Shown piece by piece: positions 39,283 to 47,110 of a stretch of DNA of 64,000 nt; positions within the stretch are counted from its first letter, which is position 1; each line of letters opens with the position of its first letter. Location: the NCBI GenBank assembly GCA_016720465.1, contig JADKKO010000004.1, forward strand, positions 1,612,001 to 1,676,000, read 5' to 3'. Position numbers and translations under genes: made by a program. The stretch comes from Holophagaceae bacterium. GTDB lineage: Bacteria > Acidobacteriota > Holophagae > Holophagales > Holophagaceae. The notes beneath the pieces are model-generated. The model was given only the letters and a program-made list of their open reading frames with translations, did not search any database and was not told the origin of the DNA.

Positions 39283-40505
39283 TGCCGCAGACCCACCGGG
39301 GGAAGGAAGGCTCCCGGGTGGGCTGGATCCTGGAAGCGGATCGTGGGATCGCCATCGGCGATGAGCAGGTCCGGCCGGCCATCGCCATTGAGGTCCCCCA
39401 TGGCCACGGACCGGGGACCGTAATATCCGTTGTAGATGGCCCGGATCCCGAAGGCCGCCGGCCCGGCCTCGCTGGATTGGAAAATCGTGAGGCTGCCGGG
39501 CCAGCCGGGCGCTCCGTAATTGGCCACCACGATCTCCGGCTGGCCGTCGCCGTCGAGGTCCCCGATGGCCAACGCGCAGGCGGAGGCGTCCTGGGTCACA
39601 TAGTCCTTCAGGGGCAGGAAGCGGCCCGCCTGGCCTGGATCCTGGCGGAGGATCCCCAAAAGGCCCAGGCGCCCCGCATCCTCCAGGGCCAGGGCCACAT
39701 CCTTGCGCCCGTCGCCATCCAGATCCGCAACTCGCACCTGATTGGGATAGCTCCCGAGGGTGTAATCCACGGCCGCCAGGAAGGCGCCGCTCAGGGCGGG
39801 GGACTGGAGCAGCACCGACAAGGTTCCGGCCCCGGTGCCTGCCGCGAGGTCCAGCCGGCCGTCGCCGTTCAGGTCAGCGATGGCCAGGCAGGTGGGCTCG
39901 GCATTCAAGGGCACCATCACGGGGCTTCCAAACGCGGCCAGCCCGGTCTGGAAGAAGATCATCAGATTATTTCCGCCCCGGGCCGCCACGGCGATGTCCA
40001 CGTCGCCGTCCCCGTCCAGGTCACCCAGGGCGAGGTCCAGGGGATCCCGGTTGCCCAGCGCCAGGCTCCGGGGGGGCATGACGGTCAGGATGCTGGGACC
40101 CGTGAGCAGCAGGGAAAGGGTGTTCCCCGCGATGGGGCCCGGAATCATCTGGGTATTCGCCACCACCAGATCCGGGAGGCCATCTCCATCCAGGTCAGCC
40201 GCCGCCAGGGCGATGGGGTCCGAGCCCGCGTCCTGGCGGATGGGATCCTTGAAGGTCCCGGGCCGGGTGGCGTCCTGGTAGCGGCGGCTCACGAAGCCCG
40301 GGTGGGGCGCCCCGCCGCCGTAGGTCGCCAGGGCGGTCACCGCGTCGGGCCGGCCATCGGCGTCGAGGTCGGCGATGGCCACAGAGCTGGCTTCGTCAAA
40401 GGGGCGGTTGTCCCGGTGGTAGGTCGAGGATCCGCCGCAGCCCGCAAGGAAGAACAGGGATGCGCCGAGGCCCAGGCGGTTAAGGGGGCAGGTCGGTCGA
40501 AGCAT
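39279..40505 (-). CDS. VCBS/FG-GAP repeat lipoprotein
   Basis: 408 residues. Lipobox L-F-F-L-A-G-C. The rest is a seven-bladed-type repeat array: D-L-D-A-D-G-R-P-D, D-L-D-G-D-G-L-P-D, D-L-N-G-D-G-R-L-D and so on, each with a Ca-binding D-x-D-x-D-G loop, as in integrin-like propellers. Likely exposed on the cell surface. GGAGG is six bases before ATG 40505; ATG 40511 is the alternative. Confidence 0.88.
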   Translation of the reverse strand: MLRPTCPLNRLGLGASLFFLAGCGGSSTYHRDNRPFDEASSVAIADLDADGRPDAVTALATYGGGAPHPGFVSRRYQDATRPGTFKDPIRQDAGSDPIALAAADLDGDGLPDLVVANTQMIPGPIAGNTLSLLLTGPSILTVMPPRSLALGNRDPLDLALGDLDGDGDVDIAVAARGGNNLMIFFQTGLAAFGSPVMVPLNAEPTCLAIADLNGDGRLDLAAGTGAGTLSVLLQSPALSGAFLAAVDYTLGSYPNQVRVADLDGDGRKDVALALEDAGRLGLLGILRQDPGQAGRFLPLKDYVTQDASACALAIGDLDGDGQPEIVVANYGAPGWPGSLTIFQSSEAGPAAFGIRAIYNGYYGPRSVAMGDLNGDGRPDLLIADGDPTIRFQDPAHPGAFLPPVGLRH

Positions 40506-40645
40506 GGACATCCTCCACTTGAAGCGCGAAATTCGTCTATCAGGATGGGGCGGGGCCTGGATCAGGCAAGGTCAACCGATGTTCACATCGCGGCCCTGCA
40601 CCCTGCGACAATTGATATCCCAGAAAATTGCTTTATCGAGGTCTC

Positions 40646-41092
40646 ATGGCTCGCCGTCCCGAACAAGTCCGCAAATCCGTGAAGGACCATCTGGAGGATC
40701 TGCTCAAGGGCCACCGGGAGGCAGCGTTCACCGGGCCGGAATCGGCGCTGAAATACCTGCGGCGGACCCTGGAAGGACAGGGCAGCCTGCCCAATGCGGT
40801 CAAGGCCGTGGCCTATGATGCGGTCGCGGACGCGGAAGCCCAGCTCCAGCGCTGGGAGGCGGCGGACGAAGCCGTGAAGCTGGTGCTCGCCCATCTCCCG
40901 TCCCTGGAAGAGGATCTCGGCCATGGCTACCGGGCCCGCCTGGAAGCCATGACCTGCTTCGAGCGTGGCATCCAGGCCCGCAGCGAGCTGGGGGATTTCC
41001 ACGGCGCGCTGGAACTGTGCGAGCGCGCCATGGAGTTGAACCTCGGCGCCCATTACACCGCAAAACGGGACAGCCTGGACTGGGCCAGGTAG
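40646..41092 (+). CDS. Small helical TPR-like protein, unknown
   Basis: 148 residues, all helical, with W-E-A-A-D-E-A-V-K-L-V-L and F-H-G-A-L-E-L-C-E-R-A-M-E-L-N in TPR-like spacing. Basic N-terminus. GAGG lies before ATG 40646. No family recognised. Confidence 0.6.
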   Translation: MARRPEQVRKSVKDHLEDLLKGHREAAFTGPESALKYLRRTLEGQGSLPNAVKAVAYDAVADAEAQLQRWEAADEAVKLVLAHLPSLEEDLGHGYRARLEAMTCFERGIQARSELGDFHGALELCERAMELNLGAHYTAKRDSLDWAR

Positions 41093-41253
41093 GGCTGGCC
41101 ACGACGGCTTTCCATCCGCCTTGGCCGGGCATGGAATTTGTGGCAATTGGTACAGTTCGGACCGGCTCCGTGGATAGGCTCCAGGGAAGAGTAAGCTCGG
41201 ATTCCAGGCCCGGTTGCCTGCATACGCGTAACCGCCCCATCAAGGAGACCGCC

Positions 41254-41832
41254 GTGGAATTCAAAGACAGCCAGAGCGCGCTGAACCTGCTCAAGGCCTT
41301 TGCCGGGGAGAGCCAAGCGCGGAACCGCTATGCCTTTGCGGCTGGGATTGCCCGCAAAGAGGGTCTGGAACATGTGGCTGCCATCTTCGAGGAGACCGCG
41401 GACAACGAGAAAGAGCACGCCAAGCTTTTCTACAAGCAGCTTGCCGGACTGGCTCCGGGGGCTCTGGAGATTGCCGCTGTCTATCCGGTGGTATCCGGAG
41501 ACACCGCCGCCCAGCTTCAAGCCGCAGTCGACGGCGAAAATGAGGAATGGACCTCGCTCTATCCCGAATTCGCAAGGATCGCCCGCGAAGAAGGTTTCCC
41601 CGAGGTCGCCAAGACCTTCGAATGGGTCTCCAAGGTGGAGAAGGAACACGAGGCCCGCTTCAAGCGGCTGCTGGACCACGTGGTGAACGGCACCGTGTTC
41701 CAGCGGGGCGAGAAGATCTATTGGCGTTGCCGCAATTGTGGCCACATCCACGAAGGCACCATGGCGCCCAAGCTCTGCCCCGTCTGCTTGCACACCCAGG
41801 CATTCTTTGAACCCGTGGCGGAACGGTTCTGA
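41254..41832 (+). CDS. rbr: Rubrerythrin
   Basis: 192 residues. Di-iron ferritin-like domain with A-F-A-G-E-S-Q-A-R-N-R-Y, E-E-T-A-D-N-E-K-E-H-A-K and V-E-K-E-H-E-A-R; C-terminal rubredoxin-like site C-R-N-C-G-H and C-P-V-C-L. NAD(P)H-linked peroxidase of anaerobes and facultative bacteria. AAGGAG lies six bases before the GTG start. Confidence 0.94.
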   Translation: MEFKDSQSALNLLKAFAGESQARNRYAFAAGIARKEGLEHVAAIFEETADNEKEHAKLFYKQLAGLAPGALEIAAVYPVVSGDTAAQLQAAVDGENEEWTSLYPEFARIAREEGFPEVAKTFEWVSKVEKEHEARFKRLLDHVVNGTVFQRGEKIYWRCRNCGHIHEGTMAPKLCPVCLHTQAFFEPVAERF

Positions 41833-41901
41833 CCGACAGGCGCCAACGGTCGGGATTGAACGGGCACCTGGGTTAGAATGTAGCCAACGCCAAGGTTTCC
41901 C

Positions 41902-42321
41902 ATGTCCTTCACTCCAGGTTCCAAGCACGGCCAGATGGCCGACATCAACATGACGCCGATGATCGACGTGATGCTGGTGCTGCTCATCATTTTCATGGTG
42001 GCGGCGCCGATGTTGACCACCGGGGTGGATGTGAACCTGCCAGAGGCCAAGACCGGCAAGAGCCTGGAAGCTGAGGCCCTGACCGTGACCCTGACCGACG
42101 ACGGCCGCATCCAGTTCGGCAAGACCTTCGTGCAGCTCGGTGTGCTGCAGAAACAGCTGCGGGAGCAGGCCAAATTGGACCGTAAGCGCCCGGTGATGGT
42201 GCGGGCGGACCACAATCTGCCCTACGGCCGGGTCATCGCGGTGGTGGACAGCATCCGCGAGGCGGGCTTTTCCCAGGTGGGTTTTGTCACCCAGGCCTCC
42301 CTGGAAGCAGAAAGTAGGTAA
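41902..42321 (+). CDS. TolR/ExbD-type energy transducer
   Basis: 139 residues. D-I-N-M-T-P-M-I-D-V-M-L-V-L-L-I-I-F-M shows the single TM helix and the proton-path Asp (D-V in P-M-I-D-V). Cytoplasmic N-terminus M-S-F-T-P-G. Stop shares its A with the next ATG (TAATG). No TolQ/ExbB gene is next to it. Confidence 0.9.
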   Translation: MSFTPGSKHGQMADINMTPMIDVMLVLLIIFMVAAPMLTTGVDVNLPEAKTGKSLEAEALTVTLTDDGRIQFGKTFVQLGVLQKQLREQAKLDRKRPVMVRADHNLPYGRVIAVVDSIREAGFSQVGFVTQASLEAESR

Positions 42322-43151
42322 TGAGCCAGGAATTGTACGTCCTCCTCCAGGAGCGCGCGGCGCTGGGACGGATCCGTTTCCCGGTGGCGCTGGCGGTGGG
42401 CGGGACGGTGCTGGGCCTGCAGTTGGGGCTGGTGGCCCTTTCGGTCTTCGTGGGCCGGACCCAGGAAGGCGCTCCCGAAGCGAAGAAAGTGACCTGGGTG
42501 ACCCTGCCGGGCGTTGCACCCACCGGACCCAGCGGCGGCAGCGGCCCCCAGATCCAGGGCGACACGGGCCAGCGCATCCGCCGCGTGGAGGATGTCGCCC
42601 CCAAAGTCACCGAGCGGCCCCCAGGCCGGGTGCCGGATGTGGTGGGCAACACCAAGGCCTCGGCGCCCATCAAGGGCACGAACCCCGATGCCGCCAGCAA
42701 GGGCAAGAGCGCGGATTTCTCGAAGGGCAAGACCGCCGCGGCCAATCCGAAAATCGGCGCGGCAGGGCAGGGCGATGGCAGCGGAGTCGGCGTGGGCGTG
42801 CCCATACCGGGACTGCGGGCCAGCGGCACCTCGGATGGCGGGACGGGCCTGGTGGGCGGCCTGGACCAGAGCAATTTCCCCTATGCCTGGTACGTGCAGA
42901 ACATGCAGAACACCATCATCCGCAACTGGAGCCGCACGACCAATGCCCAGGGGCGGGTCGGCGTCTACTTCCGCATCCTGAAGGACGGCACGCTGGAAGG
43001 CTGGAAGGTGGAGAGCCCCAGCGGCAATTACGCCCTGGACCAGAGCGCCATGAACGCCGTCCGCCGCACCGGCCACATCCCCCCGCTGCCGGATGATTTT
43101 CCGGGAAACGAGCTGGGCGTGCATTTCTGGTTCACCTATCTGGGGAATTAG
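42321..43151 (+). CDS. TonB/TolA-like periplasm-spanning protein
   Basis: 276 residues. Short cytosolic start, TM helix at 20-43, Gly/Ala/Pro/Lys spacer, then a TonB-box-binding-like C-domain with F-P-Y-A-W-Y-V-Q-N-M, I-I-R-N-W and V-Y-F-R-I-L-K-D-G-T-L-E-G-W. The C-domain resembles TolA/TonB C-terminal folds. Coupled translation with the TolR-like gene points to one energised complex spanning the envelope. Confidence 0.8.
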   Translation: MSQELYVLLQERAALGRIRFPVALAVGGTVLGLQLGLVALSVFVGRTQEGAPEAKKVTWVTLPGVAPTGPSGGSGPQIQGDTGQRIRRVEDVAPKVTERPPGRVPDVVGNTKASAPIKGTNPDAASKGKSADFSKGKTAAANPKIGAAGQGDGSGVGVGVPIPGLRASGTSDGGTGLVGGLDQSNFPYAWYVQNMQNTIIRNWSRTTNAQGRVGVYFRILKDGTLEGWKVESPSGNYALDQSAMNAVRRTGHIPPLPDDFPGNELGVHFWFTYLGN

Positions 43152-43153
43152 GG

Positions 43154-43171
43154 CCGGGGCTTCGGTCCCGG
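43154..43171. terminator. UUCG-loop hairpin between convergent genes
   Basis: CCGGGGC-UUCG-GUCCCGG at 43154-43171 with one G-U pair, directly after the TonB-like gene stop. No T-tract, but a very stable tetraloop stem in a convergent intergenic gap. Confidence 0.5.
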
Positions 43172-43175
43172 GGCA

Positions 43176-44021
43176 TCAATTCAATCCATAACTCCGCCGC
43201 AGGAACCACTCCCACACCGCGGCGGGCAGGATCGCCTTGGCCCATCCGGCCAGCCGGGCTTCCGGGCGGATCAGGATCCTTCGGGGCGGATGTTTCCGGG
43301 TGAGGGCTTTCAGGATGCGGCGGGCGGCCTGCTCGGGGCTTCCGGCATAGCGCTCGGCCTGCCGCTTCCGGGTCCTTATGAAATTCGCGAGTATGCGCGC
43401 GTAGGGCGTGCCCTGGACCCGGTCTGGCAGATCGCCCCAGGTCTTGGCGATGGTGTCGCGGAATGAGCTGGCCACCGCGCCGGGTTCCACCAGCACCACG
43501 GGAATCTCCCGCCCGATCTCCAGGCGCAGGGTCTCCGCCAGGGCCACCACCGCATGCTTCGACGCATTGTAGGGCCCCGCCAAGGGGATGCTCAGGCGGC
43601 CCAGCATAGAGGCCACCTGGACGATGCGGCCTTCGCCCCTCGCCGCGTTCTTGCGGATGAGCGGCAGAAAGGCGTTCGTGACCGCCTGGAGCCCCACCAC
43701 GTTGGTCTCGAATTGCGCCCGCAGTTCTTCGGGCCTTACGAATTCGAGGGGACCCATCTGCCCGTAGCCGGCGTTGTTGATGAGGGCCACCAGGCGCAGG
43801 CCGGAACAGCCCGCGACGGCGTCGGCGAGACTGTCCGGAGAGGTCACGTCCAGACCCAGCCGGCGCAGGTCCTCGCCATCGGGGAGGTCCGCCAGATCAG
43901 GCCAATGCCGGGCGGTGGCCACCACTCCCCAGCCAGCCGCCCGGCAAACGCCCACCAAGGCCTTCCCGATGCCCGAGGAGCAGCCTGTGATCAGGACCCA
44001 GGGGCGGGAAGGCTCGGACAC
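43176..44021 (-). CDS. Short-chain dehydrogenase
   Basis: 281 residues. T-G-C-S-S-G-I-G-K-A at the N-terminus, N-N-A-G-Y-G, catalytic Ser and Y-N-A-S-K-H-A-V, matching SDR family oxidoreductases with a basic C-terminus. GTG start lies two bases after the stop of the upstream gene. Substrate unknown. Confidence 0.88.
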   Translation of the reverse strand: MSEPSRPWVLITGCSSGIGKALVGVCRAAGWGVVATARHWPDLADLPDGEDLRRLGLDVTSPDSLADAVAGCSGLRLVALINNAGYGQMGPLEFVRPEELRAQFETNVVGLQAVTNAFLPLIRKNAARGEGRIVQVASMLGRLSIPLAGPYNASKHAVVALAETLRLEIGREIPVVLVEPGAVASSFRDTIAKTWGDLPDRVQGTPYARILANFIRTRKRQAERYAGSPEQAARRILKALTRKHPPRRILIRPEARLAGWAKAILPAAVWEWFLRRSYGLN

Positions 44022-44023
44022 TT

Positions 44024-44341
44024 CTATTTTTTCGCTCCGGCCTTCTTCGGCGCCGCGGTCTTGGGCTCAGCCTTCGCCGGGGCGGCCTTGGATTCCACGG
44101 AGGTGGCGGTCATCGCATAGAACACGGTCACCTTGTCGCCCTTCTTCAGGCCCTCGGCGCCCTTGGTGCCCTTGGGTAGGTTGATCTGGAAGGCTTCGCT
44201 GCCCTTCGTCACCGTGATGGTGTCGGCGCTGATATCCGTGATGGGACCCGTCACCTGGTAGCTCTTGGCGCCCGCGGCGTAGCCGAGGATGGCGCAGGCC
44301 AGCAGGCCTCCGGCAATGAGGAAGGAAGATCGAACGCGCAT
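44024..44341 (-). CDS. Small exported beta-rich protein, unknown
   Basis: 105 residues. Signal peptide or anchor F-L-I-A-G-G-L-L-A-C-A-I-L-G, then a 60-residue beta-rich segment (I-T-D-I-S-A-D-T-I-T-V-T-K-G-S-E-A-F) with an OB-like alternating pattern and a Lys/Ala/Pro tail. AGGAGG before the ATG. First gene of a unit with the SDR. Confidence 0.65.
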   Translation of the reverse strand: MRVRSSFLIAGGLLACAILGYAAGAKSYQVTGPITDISADTITVTKGSEAFQINLPKGTKGAEGLKKGDKVTVFYAMTATSVESKAAPAKAEPKTAAPKKAGAKK

Positions 44342-44418
44342 ATGCGCCTCCTAATGATGTGATTGAGGGAATGAATAGAAGGTCCGGACCATGCTAGCAC
44401 TGCCGCGTGCCGGGCCGT

Positions 44419-45252
44419 TCACTGCGCGTTGTTCTCGAAATCATTGAAGAGGATCTCGAAGGTGTCCGGGTCGTCCCACATGATCCAGTGCCAGGCATCC
44501 ACGAAATAGGACACGGTGAGTTTGGGGAGCGCGTCGAGCCCGATCTGCTTCAGGGCTTCTTTTTCTTTGGCGGGATCCGGGGACAGGACGGTGGAGGCGA
44601 ACAGCGTGACCGGCACCTTGATGGTGGCGGCCCGCGATCCCAAGGAATCAATGCCCAGCGCCCGGATGTAGGCCTTGAGCACAGGCGCGGGAACCTTCAA
44701 GCCGTCCTTCACCAGCTTCGTTTTCTGGGCCTCGCCTTTGCAAAGCCCGCCGAAGAATTCCGTTAGCGCTGCGGTGGCGTTGGCGTCCAGATCCTTTTCG
44801 AGCTTGTCCGTGACTGCCTTTGAAATGGGCGCCAGGGCGCTGTCCACGAGGATGATGCCCCGCGTGGTCTTGGGATCCGCAAGGGCCACGCGGACCGCGA
44901 TGGCCCCCCCGATGCTGTGGCCGACGAGGACGACCGGTTCCATTTTCTGCTTGCGGATGAGTTTGACGATCTCGCCGCCGATGGCGTCCAGATCTGCGGA
45001 GCCATCTTTCATGGGCAGCGCAAAGCCGTTGCTGTCGCCGTGTCCTGGAAGATCCACGGACAGCACCGTGTGGTCCTTCTTCATGCGCTTGGCCAAGTCG
45101 GACCAGGCCTCCCGGCTGCCGCCGAGGCCGTGGATCAGCACCACGCCCGGGCCCTTGCCCTCTTTCTTGAAGGCCAGTTCAGAGGCGGCCGCCAACGGCG
45201 ATGAGAGGGCCGGAAGGATGGATAGGAGGGCTACCGTGAGTAAAGGTTTCAT
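44419..45252 (-). CDS. Secreted alpha/beta hydrolase
   Basis: 277 residues. Signal peptide ends near L-A-A-A. I-H-G-L-G-G-S-R oxyanion region, nucleophile G-H-S-I-G-G-A, later D in S-P-D-P, and W-H-W-I-M-W-D as the His segment. Cap region contains K-D-G-L-K. Substrate unknown; exported esterase or lactonase-like. Confidence 0.82.
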   Translation of the reverse strand: MKPLLTVALLSILPALSSPLAAASELAFKKEGKGPGVVLIHGLGGSREAWSDLAKRMKKDHTVLSVDLPGHGDSNGFALPMKDGSADLDAIGGEIVKLIRKQKMEPVVLVGHSIGGAIAVRVALADPKTTRGIILVDSALAPISKAVTDKLEKDLDANATAALTEFFGGLCKGEAQKTKLVKDGLKVPAPVLKAYIRALGIDSLGSRAATIKVPVTLFASTVLSPDPAKEKEALKQIGLDALPKLTVSYFVDAWHWIMWDDPDTFEILFNDFENNAQ

Positions 45253-45270
45253 GTGAAGAAGGATGCACGT

Positions 45271-46092
45271 TTAAAAAATTCTGACAAGGTTGAATCCGAG
45301 GCTCCATTCGCCGCTGCGGTTGGGACCGGTTCCGGCGTAATCCCCGCTGAGCACCTGGTTTGGGGTGGTGCCTCGCACGTTGGTGGCCAGGAGGGTGAAG
45401 CGGTGCCCCTTGGTCCTGAACACATAGCCTAGGGCCCAGCCGTTCTCCGCCTCCCGGGTGGTGGTGGAATCCACAAATACCTTGAGATCCTTCACTTTGG
45501 ACGGACGCGGATAATATTCGCCGATGAGGCTGTGGCGTTCGGCCATGTCCCACCGGATACCAGCTCCGGCGGTGGTGACGCCTTTGCGCTGGGTGCTGGT
45601 GGAACTCAAATAGGTCGGGACCACCAGCAGCGTGAAGCCGCCCCCGCTCCAGGAGAGGGGGAGTTGGACCGAGGTGCCGACAATGCCTTCCCGGGAATTG
45701 GGCGTGAAGTCCTGGTCCTTGATCGTTTCATCGAAGCGCTCGATCCGGATCGCGGCGCGATAGTCGGGCCTCGACACCAGCACCTGATGGAGGGCGATCG
45801 TGAAGGTCTTGTTGTCCGGCGTGCGGTAGATCTGGAAATTGGTTCCGGGCGTCGAGGGCACTGCAAAGTCCAAGCCGAGTCCGGAGAAGGAATAGCCATC
45901 CAGCCCGAAGGCATCCTTGCTGTTGTTCCGCGCCGGCTCCTGGAAGCGGTGGGTGAAGCGGTAGCTGAAGCTCGCGCCCATGAGGCCCTGGGTCGAGGCC
46001 AAATTGAGCCAGAGCGGCACTTCGCTCTGCTGGGCGGGCGCCACGGTCGAAACGGCGGCCAAAGCGAGGCCAAGGAAGATCGGAAAGCGCAT
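45271..46092 (-). CDS. DUF5777-like exported beta-barrel protein
   Basis: 273 residues from ATG 46092 (AGGAG seven bases upstream). Signal peptide to A-P-A. The body alternates hydrophobic and polar residues (S-Y-R-F-T-H-R-F, L-G-L-D-F-A-V-P, I-A-L-H-Q-V-L-V) and ends L-G-F-N-L-V-R-I-F, as in outer-membrane barrels such as DUF5777. Role unknown. Confidence 0.65.
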   Translation of the reverse strand: MRFPIFLGLALAAVSTVAPAQQSEVPLWLNLASTQGLMGASFSYRFTHRFQEPARNNSKDAFGLDGYSFSGLGLDFAVPSTPGTNFQIYRTPDNKTFTIALHQVLVSRPDYRAAIRIERFDETIKDQDFTPNSREGIVGTSVQLPLSWSGGGFTLLVVPTYLSSTSTQRKGVTTAGAGIRWDMAERHSLIGEYYPRPSKVKDLKVFVDSTTTREAENGWALGYVFRTKGHRFTLLATNVRGTTPNQVLSGDYAGTGPNRSGEWSLGFNLVRIF

Positions 46093-46180
46093 GATGTCTC
46101 CTGTGGGTGGCTCCACAGGGTGCCATGGTTGGGACCTGAGCGAAACCCAGACTAGGTCTCAACGCGGAACCCAGGATCCA

Positions 46181-47110
46181 TCAATACATCTGCTTGTTCA
46201 CACCGTTCACGGTTTCGCCCTCCCCGCTGGCGGGGGGCTCGGTGTAGAGGTGCATGGACTGGCCTTTGGTGGGCAGCTTGCCCATGCCGAAATAGGTGAA
46301 GAGTACGAAACCCCAGGCGAACACGCTGGCCCAGACGGCCTTGCGGCCCTTGTAGGCGGGTGCGTAGTGCATGTGCAGCACGGCGCCATAGACCAGCCAA
46401 CTGATGAGCCCCCAGTTTTCTTTCGGATCCCAGGCCCAATAGTCGCTCCAGGCGAACTTGGCCCAGGTGCCGCCGGTGATCAGGCCGCAGGCCAGCATCA
46501 GGAATCCGAAGCGGATCCATTGACGGTTCATTTTCTCGAAATTGACCTCGGTGGCGCCCAGGGCGCGGGCCCAGAAGGAACCGGGTTCGAAGCGGCGGTC
46601 CCCGGGGGTCGCCAGCGCCAGGATGCCCAGGACGAAAGCCACGGTGAGGCTTGCATAACCGGTGAAATAAATGGTCACGTGGGGCAGGAACCAGGCGCTT
46701 TGAAGGGCGGGCGGCAGGGTGATGATTTCGATATCGGCCTTTGCCAAGGCATAGGTAAGGGCGGCCCAGACGACGAGCAGCGAAAGGAAACCCAGCAGGC
46801 GGACTTTCTTGGTCCATTCCACCGCCAGGGCCAGCAGGCCGAAGATGAAGCTGAAATAGATGAGGGATTCGTAATAGGTCTTGGCGGGCACCCGTCCCGC
46901 GGCGATCCCGCGCTGGAGGAGCAGGAAAGCGTTCAGCAGCCAGGCGGCCAAGAAGAGGATCCTCGCGGCCTGGTAGATGCGATCCTTCCCATCCTTGAAG
47001 CAGGGACCGAAATGGCTGCAGGCATAGGCGAGCAGCGCGGAGACGTACAACCCATAGGTGAATTGGAAGATGCCGTCGGCCTTGATGAAGGTGGCGTAAA
47101 GCTGGACCAT
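46181..47110 (-). CDS. ccsA: Cytochrome c biogenesis protein CcsA/ResC
   Basis: 309 residues, eight TM helices. The heme-handling W-S-D-Y-W-A-W-D-P-K-E-N-W motif lies near residue 216, with conserved His in L-H-M-H and F-L-P-H. With ResB it moves heme to the outside and attaches it to CXXCH (System II). ATG shares bases with the resB stop (TGATG). Confidence 0.94.
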   Translation of the reverse strand: MVQLYATFIKADGIFQFTYGLYVSALLAYACSHFGPCFKDGKDRIYQAARILFLAAWLLNAFLLLQRGIAAGRVPAKTYYESLIYFSFIFGLLALAVEWTKKVRLLGFLSLLVVWAALTYALAKADIEIITLPPALQSAWFLPHVTIYFTGYASLTVAFVLGILALATPGDRRFEPGSFWARALGATEVNFEKMNRQWIRFGFLMLACGLITGGTWAKFAWSDYWAWDPKENWGLISWLVYGAVLHMHYAPAYKGRKAVWASVFAWGFVLFTYFGMGKLPTKGQSMHLYTEPPASGEGETVNGVNKQMY

